Shown here piece after piece: positions 1-16,718 of a DNA stretch of 64,000 nucleotides (position 1 is its first letter; every line of letters starts with the position of its first letter). This stretch comes from Moringa oleifera. Taxonomy: Eukaryota; Streptophyta; Magnoliopsida; Brassicales; Moringaceae. Both the position numbers and the translations under genes were made by a program. The notes beneath the pieces are model-generated. The model did not search any database, was not told the origin of the DNA, and was given only the letters and a program-made list of their open reading frames with translations. The DNA lies in NCBI GenBank assembly GCA_021397835.1, contig JAJFZO010000230.1, positions 6,504,001 through 6,568,000 on the forward strand. The letters run 5' to 3'.

Positions 1-291
1 ATTAGTCAGATGAATCCCCTGAATTTTGTACTCGTTATGAATTTTTTAGTCTTGTAACAAATGATAACTTGCCTTTCAAAGAGCTGTCAGCTTGCTGAAT
101 ATTCCACTCTATGTAGAATAAACATTAATATATGCGTAGACTATAGAGTTATGGATTTAAAATCTTGAACAAGTCTTCCTCATGCTATTATCTTTATAAA
201 TTGCATTGGCCGATATGTATGAGTAGGGTAAGGTTATTAATTAAACTAAGTTACTTGCCACAGCAAATCTCGTATAGGGACTGCATCGAAG
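1..291. other. upstream region of first WAK-like gene
   Basis: AT-rich non-coding sequence leading up to the first ATG. I see no gene here and no clear TATA element; the 5' end of the transcript cannot be placed. Confidence 0.4.
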
Positions 292-3200
292 ATGCAAAGA
301 AAACCAGCCATGGGCAACCAAGGATTTCTAACGGTATTCACAGTACTTATGCGGGCACTATTAGGGGCAGCTGCGGCAATATCAGGTCCTACTGCGAAAC
401 CTGGTTGCCAAGATCGTTGTGGGAATGTTAGCATCCCATACCCATTCGGCACAACAGAAGAATGCTACTATAACAAAGACTTCCTCGTAGCTTGCAATCA
501 GACATTCGATCCTCCAAAAGCATTTTTAGGAGGATCTGAGATGAGTATCAACAAGATAACACTTGAAGGGAAGTTGCACGTCATGTATTTCATATTCAGA
601 GCTTGCTACAACAAGTCAGGTTCCCTAGTTCTTGGCGATGTCCATTGGCTTTACCTACCATACGAATTTGTTATCTCTGGCACTGACAATAAGTTTGTTG
701 CTATTGGTTGTGACACTGAAGCTGCCATTAATTGTTCTCGCGGTGACAAAGGATACACCACAGGTTGCCTGTCTATATGTGACAGCCCTGACTACGTAGC
801 TAATTCATCGTGCTCAGGCATTGGATGTTGCCAAACGTCCATTACCAATGGAGTAACTAATTTTCTCATAAACATTAGAAGCTTTAAAAATCATACGGAA
901 GTCTGGGACTTCAATCCTTGCAGTTATGCATTCCTTGTGGAAAAAAAGCTGTTCAATTTTTCCGCAAACTACCTTAGGGATCTAAGGAACGTGACAAGGC
1001 TACCTCTGGTTTTTGATTGGAGTATTGGAAATAAGACATGCAAGGAATTAGAAGACAAGATGATGCGTAGTGCATGTGAGGGAAATAGCACATGTTATGA
1101 TGCTGAAAATGGATCTGGTCACCTTTGCAAGTGCTTGGAGGGCTATCAAGGGAATCCATATCTCCATGATGGTTGCCAAGGTATATACTTCTACTTCTGC
1201 AGCCATTTGTCTTTCAACACACCTTCAAAGCCGGTCGAATATACCCAAAAGTTACCCCTTTATGTTAATTTCACTAATTTTGCTTGTTGCATTTGCAGAC
1301 ATAGATGAGTGCAGTGATCCAAGTTTAAATGACTGTACAAATAAGTGCGTTAACATGGAGGGAAGCTACGAATGTTTGTGCCCGAAATGGCATCATGGTG
1401 ACGGAAGAAGAGAAGGAGAAGGTTGCATTGCTAATAAATCTGTCTTGATGATCATCGTCGGTTAGTATCTATATTAATTTTGTATCAGATGTTTCACACA
1501 TCATTTGGGTGGTCGTTTTTGTATATTCTGCCATTTATGGTGGTGCTTCATGATGCATCTTGTAGAAAATTAGGAAGTGGGCTTGAAAAGGATGGATTAG
1601 AGTGTTGCACGTAAACAGGCAGTAGGCCAGAAAGAGATTTATGGAATAAATTGATGATAGTCTTTTCTCAGATCAATCACAGGAAATCAGGTGATTGAAA
1701 CTTCCAGGTTGCTATATCCAGAGACAGAAGTCCCAGTTTAAGTATATGTTTAATCAAATATTAGCTTAATTCAATCTTAATTAACCTATGTAATACTGCT
1801 TAGCCTATGTCTGCTTAAAGGGTAGTACTTGAAATAGCTAACCTCAAGATTAGCATATTCTAATTTTCAGATTACATACTTCCACCGGAGAGGATAGGAC
1901 TAGCTAGCTTATTCAAATAACTGAGATCAAACTTTAATTTAATCTTATAATATGTCATGTAACACAATAATTACAACATTATTGAGAGTAGCATGCATAT
2001 GCTACAAAATAATAAATTGATAAAATAACATATGACAGAGTATACATATCTATATACATATTAAAATTTGAAATTGAATTTGAATTATATTAGTAGATCA
2101 AAATATAGCCAACATCCTGATGGCAACTCACAATTTACATATGAAACTGGCTACAAGTTCAAAAACTAATTTTTTGGAAATATATATATATGTAGATTAT
2201 GTATACAATTCATATTTGCTCAAAAGTTATTTCACACTCAAATGAAATTTTCATTTGAGGTATGAAATTAATTTAGGTTGTGACAGCATACATAATCAAT
2301 CTGAGAAGCTTGTAAAGTACTTTTAAGCTTTTCTCTTTGTTATGGGTCAACATTTTAACCAGGTTGACTTGTTCAGGTTGCAGCACAGGACTGGGAACAA
2401 TCTTTCTGTTTATGGGTACCTGGAGGCTGTGGGAGATAATAAAAAGGAGAAAGAATATTAAGCTGAAGCAAAAGTATTTTAGACAAAACGGTGGTTTGCT
2501 GCTACAACAACAATTGGCTTCCAGCGAGTATAGTGTGGAGAAAACAAAGCTGTTTGCTTCCAAGGAATTGGAAAACGCCACCGACCACTTCAATGAAAAC
2601 CGGATTATTGGCCGGGGAGGACAAGGCACTGTATATAAAGGGATGTTGGCAGATGGAAGACTTGTGGCTATCAAAAAATCCAAAATAGTTGATGAAGGCA
2701 AGGTGGAGCAGTTCATTAACGAGGTTGTAATTTTATCACAAATCAACCATAGAAATGTGGTTAAGCTACTAGGATGTTGCTTGGAGACCGAAGTCCCTTT
2801 GCTGGTGTACGAGTTCATCCCCAATGGAACGCTGTCTGAACTTATACATGACGAGAATGAGGAATTCCCAGTTACATGGGAGATGCGTTTGCGCATTGCA
2901 ACAGAAGTAGCGAGTGCTGTTTCCTATTTCCATTTTGCAGCTTCGAGACCTATCTATCACCGAGACATCAAGTCTACGAATATACTTTTGGATGATAAAT
3001 ATAGGGCAAAAGTGTCAGATTTTGGGACTTCAAGATCAATCTCAGTCGATCAGACTCACTTGACCACTCAAGTGCAAGGAACTTTTGGGTATCTGGACCC
3101 AGAGTACTTTCGTTCAAGCAGATTTACAGAGAAAAGTGATGTCTACAGCTTCGGAGTAGTTCTTGCTGAGTTATTAACCAGGCGGAAGGCGATCTATCTT

Positions 3201-3590
3201 GCAGGAACTGAAGAGGAGAGAAGTCTTGTAACGTACTTTTTGCTTGCAATGAGAGAGAATCGTCTGTTTGAGATAATAGATGCTCAAGCAGTGAAGGCTG
3301 CTAAGAAGGAAGAAATCATGGCAGTTGCAAAGCTTGCAGAAAGATGCTTGAACCACATTGGGAAGAAGAGACCAACAATGAAAGAAGTGGTAACGACATT
3401 GGAAGGCTTGAGGGCAATGGAGAAACACCAAGATATCAGAACTTATTTGAGCCCTGAAGACTTTGAAACCTTAACAGGTAACATATTTCACTCTTTTGGT
3501 GGTGAAAGTGTATCGTCATCCGGAGAGACTGAATACTTATTCAGTGAACTATCATATTCGCAAGATGGTAACTGTACCAGCTTCACATAA
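292..3590 (+). CDS. wall-associated receptor kinase-like protein (WAK1 of the cluster)
   Basis: Three coding exons inferred at 292..1180, 1299..1460 and 2377..3590 give 754 residues with all phases consistent. Order: signal peptide (about 1-30), cysteine-rich galacturonan-binding WAK ectodomain ([11 protein letters not shown] near the start), a calcium-binding EGF module starting DIDEC, one membrane span (about 344-367), then a cytosolic Ser/Thr kinase. Kinase landmarks: glycine loop GRGGQG 429-434, lysine 450, HRD 545-547, DFG 565-567, and [11 protein letters not shown] in the activation segment, so it looks catalytically complete and of RD type. WAKs bind pectin or oligogalacturonides in the wall and signal in growth and defence (family knowledge). 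It is clearly diverged from the two WAK copies downstream. Intron 2 is long (916 nt) and contains a decayed kinase fragment. A second in-frame Met at residue 7 could be the true start. Confidence 0.9.
1590..1762 (+). pseudogene. decayed WAK kinase fragment inside intron 2 of WAK1
   Basis: The intron stretch aligns by eye with the kinase exon of the neighbouring WAKs around the segment encoding [20 protein letters not shown]. Recognisable blocks are ctcagatcaatcacaggaaa, ccaggttgct and agagacagaagtccca, in the right order and spacing. Stops and small indels break the frame. The homology is best from about 1626 to 1745. Flanking kinase sequence is not recognisable, so this is a relic and not an alternative exon. 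Confidence 0.6.
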
Positions 3591-5383
3591 TAAACAATAA
3601 CAGAGTCACTCTTGAAATTGGAAGTTGGCTATGATTGTTTACTTCAGACAGGCTATGAATTTATGTATTTTTCCTTTCTTTTTCTGAACTTTTCCTGCCT
3701 GCCGAAAGATGCATCTTTCCATGGTGTGTGGTGATCATTTTACGATCACCGTACCGCTTTGTTTCTCATGTGTTAGAGGAATCCTGAAGATCAACCAGCG
3801 TGATTTGTGACTCGTGTCCAATCAGCTGTTTTGGGGCTTTCATTTTTTAACCCCCTTGCTCTTCTCTTTGCAGCTTCTGTTTTCATTTTTTCTTCAATAG
3901 TCCAAACACAACTCTCTTGCAAGATAGCCTGGAAGGGTATAGATGTTGTCCTTAGCGCTGAAAGTAAAAATATGTATAGTATTGTGTACATGAACCCCAA
4001 CTTGCATAGCCTGCAATGGTAGTTCTTTCAGTTATTTTCTATCCTATCAGTAAAATTTTGGGTTCTAGCTTTTGGATAAACTGAAAATCTTTTTCTTTTT
4101 CAAATTGCTTGCCAGAGAAGTATTGTTTATGATCAGTTTCTTGGGTATACAAATACAAAATGCAATACACAACCAAATGGTGTATGAATGTTTGATTTTA
4201 TATCTAACAAGTTCTTTTATTATTTTTTTCACATTAAATATATTATTACATTCTTGAAAGTTCTTCAAAAGCTTTAACCTAAGTAATGTGTTCAAGGGAA
4301 ATAAGATTTGTAATTGTAATTAAAATAAGGGGAATTTTGAGGAAACGATTCCAAGAAAAAAGAACAAAAACTAGCAAGTCTCCTGTTTGATATATGAGAA
4401 GATTCACCATAAATTAGAAAAGTTTACTTTGTAGAAGGAAAAAGAGTGACAAAAATCTATTGTAGTTTTCTACTAAAAATGAATTGTTTAGATAAGAATT
4501 AAGTTAAAAGAGGAAAGCCTCAAAATATTCTTCTTGCATTACTTAATAAAACGTGCTTCCACCCACCTTAAATAGGGCACAATCTCAAAAAGTAGATAAA
4601 TAGCTGGAAAAATAATAATAATAAATCACATAACCTTATGTTTTGATACCGATATGATATGATGTGCTCAAGAAACAAGATAAAGGCTATGCATCCCTAT
4701 TGAATAAAAGCCGAACTACTACGAAAGCAAACATTGAAATCACTCTAATACATGCAGGCCTATTCACTCCTCATCTTCCAAGCAAATGAACATTTTGATT
4801 GGCCTGGTTCTAACTATATTACTTTGCTCTTTAAATTTTATAAATTTAAGGGTATATATTCACATAAATTATACATATTATTTGTATTTTTAAATCAAGC
4901 TTCTATTAATATGTTTTAGATCAATTTTGCATATGAACTTTCAATTTAATCTAAATCACCATCTTTATTTTAAATTTTTTAAAATAATAACTCAAAGTTA
5001 AGATCTTATATTATAACTTTTAATTTAAAATTTTTCAAAGATGTAAATATATATACAAGTTATCATTACAAAATATATATAAAAAAATTTCAATACTAAA
5101 AAATAATTTTTTAAATTTTTTTAAATTTTTTACAATGTAAAATTTTTTAAACAAATATTTTTTTAGTACTCAAAAAATTATAAAATATTTGATGATGGTA
5201 GCTTGTATATTTTTTTTATATCTATGAAAATTTTAAATTAAAAATTATTATAAAAAAATTTCAATTTGAATTACTATTTTTAAAAAAATATTAAAAATAA
5301 TAATAAATATTTTAAACCAAATTGATATTTTATATGTAAAATAAATCTTTAAAAAATTATGGTAATTTGATTATATCAAACTA

Positions 5384-8795
<3,412 letters not shown>

Positions 8796-10399
8796 TGAAA
8801 GGCATTTTTACTCTAAGGATCTCATTTGTAGGAACCTGGACAAGTAACTGGAGTCTTATGGCCTTCAATTTACAGTATTGTAACCCAGATTTGCCTAACC
8901 AAATGTATGGCATTCTCCATAGTATTTTCTTTCAACGCTCTTTCTTTGTTAGTGAAAAAAAAAAAAGGCTTAGAATTTAAATTTTGATTTTCTTCATTAG
9001 CTTTATTTTTTTTGCTATTTTCATTTTTTTCATTGTTTTTATTTCCTTCTAAGTTACTTTTATGTTCTTCATTGAAATCTTGTGTAGCATTTTCATTATT
9101 AGTTTTTCTTAATTGAATTGATTCTTCTTCAGTTAAATTTTCATTATTATACATTATTTACTAAAAATAATAAATTTATCTAGTTTATTTTTTGTAATTA
9201 AACAAATTATTTTGACTTTTTTTCTTATATTTTTCATATCCAAATTTATCTAAGATAATTTATTAAAAGAATAATAAGAATAAAATAAAATTCAAAGAAT
9301 GGTAGCACTTAATTTATAACACTTGTATTGTTACTAATTGGATCAACACCTACATTGTTATGCAAAAATGTCATTAATAGGTTAGTATATAAATAAAATT
9401 GAGATGATTATATAAGTATATATTAAATTGAAAAGTGAAAAAAATATATTTTTTTGTAATTTGTAGACATTATAAAATTTAGAGAATTCAATAATGATTT
9501 TAAAAAGAAGAAAAGAGAACGAAGTCGATTGAAATAAAAAATAAATAAAAAATAGAAAAAATATAAGAAATGAAAAAAGAAAAAAAGGGAAAAAGAAAAA
9601 ATGAGTGCAAAACTTGACCATTGAAGAAATAAAACAACAAAAAATAATAAATTTAAATTATTTGAAATTAATTAAATTAATATATATTTCTCAAATTTTT
9701 AATTAAATCAATAAGAATTCTTAAATCTAAATATCTATTCACTTAATCAAACATCAATTTTAATTGTAAAAAATTCAAAAATAAAAAATATAAATCCTAT
9801 CAAATCCATACCTTTTACATATATATTATAAAAACTAAAATAATAAAAAAATTAAAAATAACACGAATTAAATGAGTACTCACTTATTTTCAATCAAAAC
9901 TCAATTTTAACCCTAATCAAATCAATTTATCTATAATTTTAAAATAATATAAATTAAGTTGATCTCTCATTAAATTAGAATGATACATTTTTTAATAAAA
10001 ATTAAAATTTTTAAATAAAAAATCTCTTATAATATAATGTAATATGAGACCCCTTAAAAAGAAGATCGTAGGCAGTGATTTCAGTAGGCTTGTCCTGAGG
10101 TCATCACTGTGTGAAGATTTGAATTATTATTTTTATTTAGTTTGTGATTTATAATTTTTAATTGAATTGTTTATATTGAATCTAATATTTTAAATTAATG
10201 TATCATTAATTAAATTATTTGATCATAATAAAATAAAATATTTATTTATTAATTTTTAATAATCATATCTTTAATTTTATATGTTAATATTTACTCATTT
10301 CTTCTGTATATATATTATGCCTAATATGATAATTATATTATGAATTTTATTAACTTTAATACAAATGTGTAGCTTGTTTTTGATTTATTGGATCAAAGT

Positions 10400-13300
10400 T
10401 TACAATCATTTTAATTAAATTAAAAAATATCCTTTTTTCATAAAGTTCCTTATCTTTCCTCACAGAGGTTAAATTATTTTTTACAAGATATTTTATAATT
10501 TTATATTAATTTTTAATGATATATTTTTCAATGTTCTTTTCTTATGTTGTTCTGCATGTACTTACATCAACTATCTTTTACTTCTGCTTCAGCATCTGAA
10601 GCCGGTTGAAGAAGAGCCAATAATAATCTTTCTTTTCCTTCTTTTAACTAATTAATAAAGAGTACACTTTGTGACTTTGCCGACTTTATTGGCTCTATAC
10701 ACACCTCCATAACTCCGTCCATAAAACCAAGATAATCGAAGTCTTACAAAGAGGTAACTGTTATAAAGCATCCAATGCTCAGACCACTTGACATTAGAAA
10801 CTGATCTCCTCTTAGTATAATTGAATCGGCAAGGAGAAAGATAACTATGGCCATGCATGAAATGTCTATCCAGAAACTCCAGCAACTTTGGTTAATAATG
10901 GCCTTAGTGGTGAAAGTGGCCTCTCAACCAAAGCCAGGCTGCTCAGGTAGCTGCGGCGACCTTAACATTCCTTACCCTTTTGGAACGAGCAGTGACTGCT
11001 CTCTTGATGAATCCTTTCTCATCACTTGCAACACCACTTTAAACCCGCCAACACCATTTCTAGGCGATGGTAACGTAACGGTCCTTAACATATCACTGGC
11101 TGGTGAGCTACGAATCTCAACCTTTATCGCGCAAGAATGTTACGATCAGTTAGGCCAGCCCTTCGTCAACAGTGGGTCGCAGCTGATCTCTTCGACGTTT
11201 CCCATCTCAAACATTCGAAACAAGTTCACTGCCGTTGGCTGTGACACTTACGCTCTTGTCGGAGGATCACTGGGAAAGAACTACACAACTGGATGCATAT
11301 CTCTTTGTGACCAAATTGAGAGTGTCGTTAATGGTTCTTGCGCAGGCATAGGCTGTTGTCAGACTTTGATCCCTGAAGGAGTGATGGACTTTGCAGTTTT
11401 CGTTGGAACTTTTAGTAACCATACCTTGGTAAATGAGTTCAATCCGTGTGGCTATGGTTTTGTTGTCGAAGAAGAGGCTTATAACTTCTCCTCCCTAGAC
11501 ATTAAAGATTTACAAAAAAGAGTATACATGCCTGTAGTGCTTGATTGGGCTGTAGGAAACGTGACATGTGAAGAAGCTAAGAAAAACTTAACAAGCTATG
11601 CATGTCAAGCAGAACATAGTGAATGCTTCAACTCAAACACAGCATCTGGGTACCACTGCAATTGTTCCTCAGGTTTTCAGGGGAATCCTTACCTCCTCGA
11701 TGGCTGCCAAGGTACTAAAATCAATATTAATATCTTCTGTATTTCTTATGTTCGTTAGTGTTGAAGTCTTGACCTCTTGAGCCTGTTAAACTAAGAATCT
11801 CTTGTTATTCATTGTGCCTTAGATATTGATGAATGTCAGATCTCAAGACCCTGCAGCGGGACGTGCCACAACTTGCCTGGAAGTTATGCTTGTTCTTGTC
11901 TAGAAGGCTATGTAGGTGATGGAATGAGAAATGGAACAGGCTGTCAGCCAGCCCCGGTTGCTAATAAAAATCCATTCAAGAGATACATCATCCCATTGGG
12001 TAAGTATAACTGCCAGATTATCTTCAGGGAATAATTGAATTTTGCAGGCACCGTCAGCCACTTATAAATTATTATTAGAGTCTGTACGCGGTGTTAAGTC
12101 CAGCAATTTCTTATCCGCTTCATGTTTCCTGGATAATTGGCTTCTAACACTCTTGATCAAATTTAATTGTGCTAATGATGTTATATGTAAAATGCTGAAG
12201 TTTCCTGCTATGTGGTTCACCCTGGACTGCCTGGCAAAACAGCCACTGTATATGTTTCAAAGTGGTCTGCTGCCTGGTAAAATTGCCTGGAATACACAGA
12301 TAACTGGGAAAGAACCAAACTAAATCTTCCTGAAGGAATCTATAAAACCAGACTGGTCTGTTTTAGTTAAGGTTGTCTTCCTGGAAGCATTTCCGATAGA
12401 ACTTATATGTCGGGTGGATAAACCTATGTTATTATATTTGATTAGCACATAAAAAAATGTTTTTTTTGTTTGATTAACATGTTTGACTCAGTAATTGTGA
12501 TCTTTAGTGGTTCGTTTGATATGCAGCTATTATCATAAGCCTCTTAGTTTTACTTGTTGGAAGTTCCTGGGTGTACTGGGGACTGAAGAAAAGAGAGCTC
12601 ATCAAACTTAAAGAGAAGTTCTTCGAGCAAAATGGAGGCCTATTGCTGCAAAAGCAGCTCTCCAGGCACAAAGGATCAGTGGAAACTGCCAGAATATTTA
12701 GTGCCGAAGAGCTCAGAAAGGCCACCAACAACTACGAAGAAAGCAGAGTCCTTGGCCAGGGAGGCTATGGAACAGTTTACAAAGGTGTATTACCAGATAA
12801 GAAAGTGATTGCTATCAAGAAGTCGAAAATTGGAGACCGTAGCCAGATTGAGCAATTCATTAATGAAGTGATTGTGCTTTCACAGATTAACCACAGGAAT
12901 GTTGTTAAGCTTTTAGGTTGCTGTTTGGAGACAGAAGTGCCATTGCTGGTTTACGAGTTCATCTCAAATGGGACTTTATCAGACCACATTCATGGTAAAC
13001 TCCAGGGGCCAGCTCTTCCATGGGAAATGAGATTAAAGATAGCTGCAGAAACTGCAGGAGCGCTAGCATACTTGCACTCAGCTGCTTCTATGCCAATCAT
13101 ACACAGAGATGTGAAGACTACTAACATACTTTTAGACAATAATTACACAGCAAAAGTGTCTGATTTTGGCGCTTCTCGACTAGTGCCCTTAGATCAAACT
13201 CAGTTAACCACATTGGTGCAAGGAACGTTCGGATACTTAGACCCTGAGTACTTCCACTCAAGCCAACTGACAGAGAAAAGTGATGTTTATAGCTTTGGAG

Positions 13301-13905
13301 TTGTTCTTGCAGAGCTGTTGACGAGTAAGAAAGCACTTTCATTCGATAGGCCTGAGAAAGACAGGAATCTAGCTATGTACTTCGTGTCTTCGATGAAGGA
13401 AGATCATCTGTTTCAAGTTCTTGATGAGGAGATGATCAAGGATGAAAACATCGAGCAAGTTATGGAAGCTGCTAAGCTCACAAGAAGATGTCTGAGAGTA
13501 AAAGGGGAGGAAAGGCCTACAATGAAGGAAGTAGCAATGGAGTTAGAGGGACTCAGAGTCCAAACAAAGCATCCCTGGAGCAATTCCGATTTGCTGTCTG
13601 AAGAAATTGAGCTCTTCCTGGATGTTCCTTCAAATGTTTACAGGGCTTATGTTACTCATAACATGACAGAAGAAAAATTATCACCTCTTGATAACCGGCG
13701 ATGATCCATGTCCTTGGTGATGGTTGTGCCAAGTAACAGCACAAGCCCCTTATGTATGCTCTGTTCCCTCTGTTTCTCATCAATTTCTTGCCCTCATATT
13801 ATATTTCTCTGTAAGAAAACTTTCAGGGGAAGTGACATTTCAAGAAAATTCAATGAAAGAAGAGGACAGTGACTACATTTGAAAATCTTAACATAAAATA
13901 CTATA
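10400..13905 (+). repeat. tandem segmental duplication, copy 2 (WAK3 block)
   Basis: Counterpart of 5384-8795. The promoter block around 10640-10790 and both introns are shared with copy 1. The 3' UTR is about 65 bases longer here. Confidence 0.85.
10847..13704 (+). CDS. wall-associated receptor kinase-like protein (WAK3 of the cluster)
   Basis: Exons 10847..11711, 11823..11999 and 12527..13704 give 739 residues. A signal peptide (to about residue 25) precedes the WAK galacturonan-binding region ([11 protein letters not shown]), which is rich in cysteines and N-glycosylation sites. Then come a calcium-binding EGF module (DIDEC, with PGSYACSC), a membrane span around 346-366, and a kinase: glycine loop GQGGYG 424-429, lysine 445, HRD 540-542, DFG 560-562. 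All catalytic landmarks are present. The gene is the intact twin of the broken copy 5 kb upstream. Family role: plasma-membrane receptor linking pectin or pectin fragments to intracellular signalling. The exact ligand cannot be inferred. Confidence 0.93.
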
Positions 13906-14392
13906 ACTGTTCTCATTGATTTACATGGTTAATTACTTCTTTGCCAAACCAGCTCAACAAGAAAACCAAACTATGCTTCTGTAAGTTTGATTTGGTGGCT
14001 AAGGAAAAAAGGTAGAGGTTACAAGGCTTGTAACAATTAGCAAGAATAAACTTTAAAAGTAAGCATGAGGATTTATTCATTAGCATTGAAATAAACTAAG
14101 GAGCTGATCCAGTTACTGTTTCTGGCCTCTTAGTCCTGTTCTCGATCAGACTAGCCTTCACAAAATTCATCGTCACCTGTCATGAAGAGCCGTTCAACCT
14201 TCTTTACAATAGACTGCATCCACATTGAAGAGATCGACAAGAGTGTGTTTCCCTCCATCAGCACATGAGATTGATAAGCATGGATTGCTAGTGATCACTA
14301 GTTTACAAAACTCTCTTGTGCTTCATCCGATCAGGGCAGTCTCAGGGTTGCCTATCTAACAGTCAGAGAAAGCAGACATCCTTAACTTCAAA
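13705..14392. other. intergenic between convergent WAK3 and peptide gene
   Basis: It should hold the 3' UTR of WAK3 (to about 13900) and of the minus-strand peptide gene. No further gene or repeat recognised. Confidence 0.4.
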
Positions 14393-14617
14393 CTAGACCT
14401 TCCCATCTGAGGAAGGGAGAGTCTTGTCAGCCTTCCAAGTTGTCGAAGAAGAAGTCGTGACAGAATTGGTGCCTTTGGAGGGAGACGAGGAAGGAGTAGG
14501 CAGCTTCTTCGGCAGCATCTGTTCCCAATACTCCTTAGGCAATCTCGAAGCCTCTGAGAGAACAACAAGAGCAAGAAAAATAAAGAGCAAGCACTTGTAC
14601 CTGCAAAAACCTGACAT
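14393..14617 (-). CDS. small secreted peptide precursor with IDA-like motif
   Basis: A 74-residue single-exon protein: an N-terminal hydrophobic signal sequence (about 9-23, CLLFIFLALVVLSEA), then a hydrophilic Ser/Thr/Pro/Lys-rich tail. Residues 40-51 read PTPSSSPSKGTN. This matches 7 of 12 positions of the IDA/IDL signalling peptide core as I know it (PIPPSAPSKRHN), keeping the two prolines, PSK and the final Asn but not Arg-His. The Met at 14617 is preferred because the signal peptide follows at once; the longer frame from 14773 adds non-secretory sequence that is probably 5' UTR. The likely role is an apoplastic peptide ligand processed from a prepropeptide. The IDA link is inference, and the 23-residue extension after the motif is unusual for IDA. 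Confidence 0.6.
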   Translation of the reverse strand: MSGFCRYKCLLFIFLALVVLSEASRLPKEYWEQMLPKKLPTPSSSPSKGTNSVTTSSSTTWKADKTLPSSDGKV

Positions 14618-16718
14618 GTTGAACAAAGATTCGGAAGACACAGAGCTTGGCGGATAGAGAGAGAGAAAGAGAGCTTTAGAAGGTTTGCAGAAGCAGACAT
14701 GTCGAGTAATGTAAGGAGACTGCCAACTTGTTTTGTTTGAGGAAAGATGTGCCAGTGGCAGACAATAAGGCATTTGATAATTCTAAACTGTCAAGCAGCT
14801 CATGTTGTTGCTCTCATTGTCTGTTAGGAAGTAGAATCTGAGTGTCTGAAGATTGAGGAATTTGAGGGATTGTATACTTAAATTTTCATATTGGACCACT
14901 CCGGGTTTATAATGCTTAATCTTTCAGAAATCTTTGTCTGTCAGACTTGTTCAAGTGATATAATTAGTAGTCCTACTTAGACAATATAATACATCAAAGT
15001 AATGACATTATAAAAGTTACGAAACTTTAGCTTATTTTAGTAGTAAATCTCATGTTTTCTGTCACATAAACATGCATAATTCTTATACTATCTTCACTTA
15101 ACATACCCAATTAAGAATATAATATATTCGGTGAGAAACAAATCTCAGTGAATGTTAAGAGATCAATGAACTGAATCCGGCAATTTTGCTTTCTTTTTCC
15201 TGCTTCTAGCTGGTAGAGAAAGGCACTTTATGGCAAACTTAACTCTAAATTGACAAACTTAATCATTATGTGCATTGCATTTGCTTTAGGTGAAAGTGGT
15301 GCATGCGAGTGCACGGATGGAAGCCTTTATAGAATTATGTAAAGCCAATGAAGCATGTGTTGTTAATATAATATTTGCCAGTGAATAAGCCTGGTCATAA
15401 AGAACCTTCATAGCTGAGAAACCCTACCTAAAACCTTAGTATTATTATCTTTAATACCAATCATGCAAACATGAGGAGAGTGCTCTTTCCATTATTTGCA
15501 GATAGCTAAGAAGCTTAGCAAGTCTAAGCAAGAAAAAGTGGAAGAAACTCAAAAAGCAGTCCAAAAGAAGCATCTCTGAGAATTTGTGTATGCTACTTTG
15601 CCAACAAAGAGAAATTGTTTACTATCAGATTAGCCGCAGTGGCTATCAGTAGTGTTGGTCAGATATGAACAATTTATATGAAAAGGAAAGTGGTTGAGGA
15701 CACTAAAGATATTGAACCAAACAAGCACCTCTTAACTATAATCAAAGGTCCAAAAGTTTGAGGCAGTAAGGGCAGTGACGGTTTTCATGCCCTTAATGAA
15801 GAGGAAGTGCTCAGTATATCAAAATATTAGAGCCCTTTATGCCGCCTAGGATTAAATAATGGTACAAGTTTGTGGAATGTCGGGTTAAAGATATGCCTAC
15901 ATGTAAGTAGCCATATTTGGAACAAGAAGAGTTGTAAGCAGATAGACATTGCCCCCCCTCTCTCAAAGTGGTAGGGCCTATTATTCAATTTGTTCTTCAT
16001 AAAGCTTCTGGGTACATAAAACTATATGATCTGCAATGTTATAGCATTATAGAATATTCGCTGTCTAGTGGATTAGTGGAACCTTACCATATGTGCTATG
16101 AGCTATCAGATACCATGCTCTCTCAAAAGCCAGGGTAGATTGATTAGGAAAATCGAAGCATGATCAAAAGTAACATTTTCTTCATCTTCCCAGTGCCCGA
16201 AGAAACTTCAGCACCCCAGTGATCAAAGTATATGTCGATGTTAGAGTGTCTTATGATATACAAGTGACATGCTACAATTCCAGAATCTTTGGTAACCCAG
16301 AATCAGAATTTGGTAAGAGAGAATCAAAGGACTCACCTTTCAAGCTTACAGATTCTAAGCAACAGAAACTGGTTAAGGGTAGGCATGGATGGTGGGGTCC
16401 TGAGTCATACTGAATTAACAAAGCATTTTGTTGTCCCCAGGACCATAATATTGCCGCTTTATCAATAAATAAGATTTAGGCATCTTCCTTGAAACTTTGC
16501 TCTCACTGACCCTTTCACAGATGTGTACAGCTCAGTTTTGCATTGCTGTTCTCTTTAGTATTAGTTATTAGTATTCCCCTATTGAAGTAAGATTTCACAT
16601 TTGTGTAGTTCTGACTAGCTGTGCTTGAAATGCTGGGGAAATTGAAAAAGGGTAATACCTACAAGCTATAGTCCACAGGTGTGGCAACCTGTGGAAGTTG
16701 AAACAACTGACTAAAGCA
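14618..16718. other. intergenic, peptide gene to PMT gene
   Basis: The first 100-150 bases are likely 5' UTR of the peptide gene, including an AG-rich stretch near 14655-14680. The last 250 or so are likely 3' UTR of the PMT gene. The middle (15000-16400) has near-average base composition and short broken frames. I could not assign these to any family. Confidence 0.35.

Noticed and set aside
8870..9154. Asn/Glu/Lys-rich minus-strand frame of 94 codons
   Set aside because: It arises from T-rich sequence next to the WAK2 3' end. There is no promoter, conservation or recognisable domain; probably a composition artefact.
16219..16413. 64-codon plus-strand frame upstream of the PMT 3' end
   Set aside because: No recognisable motif, no splice partner, no core promoter.
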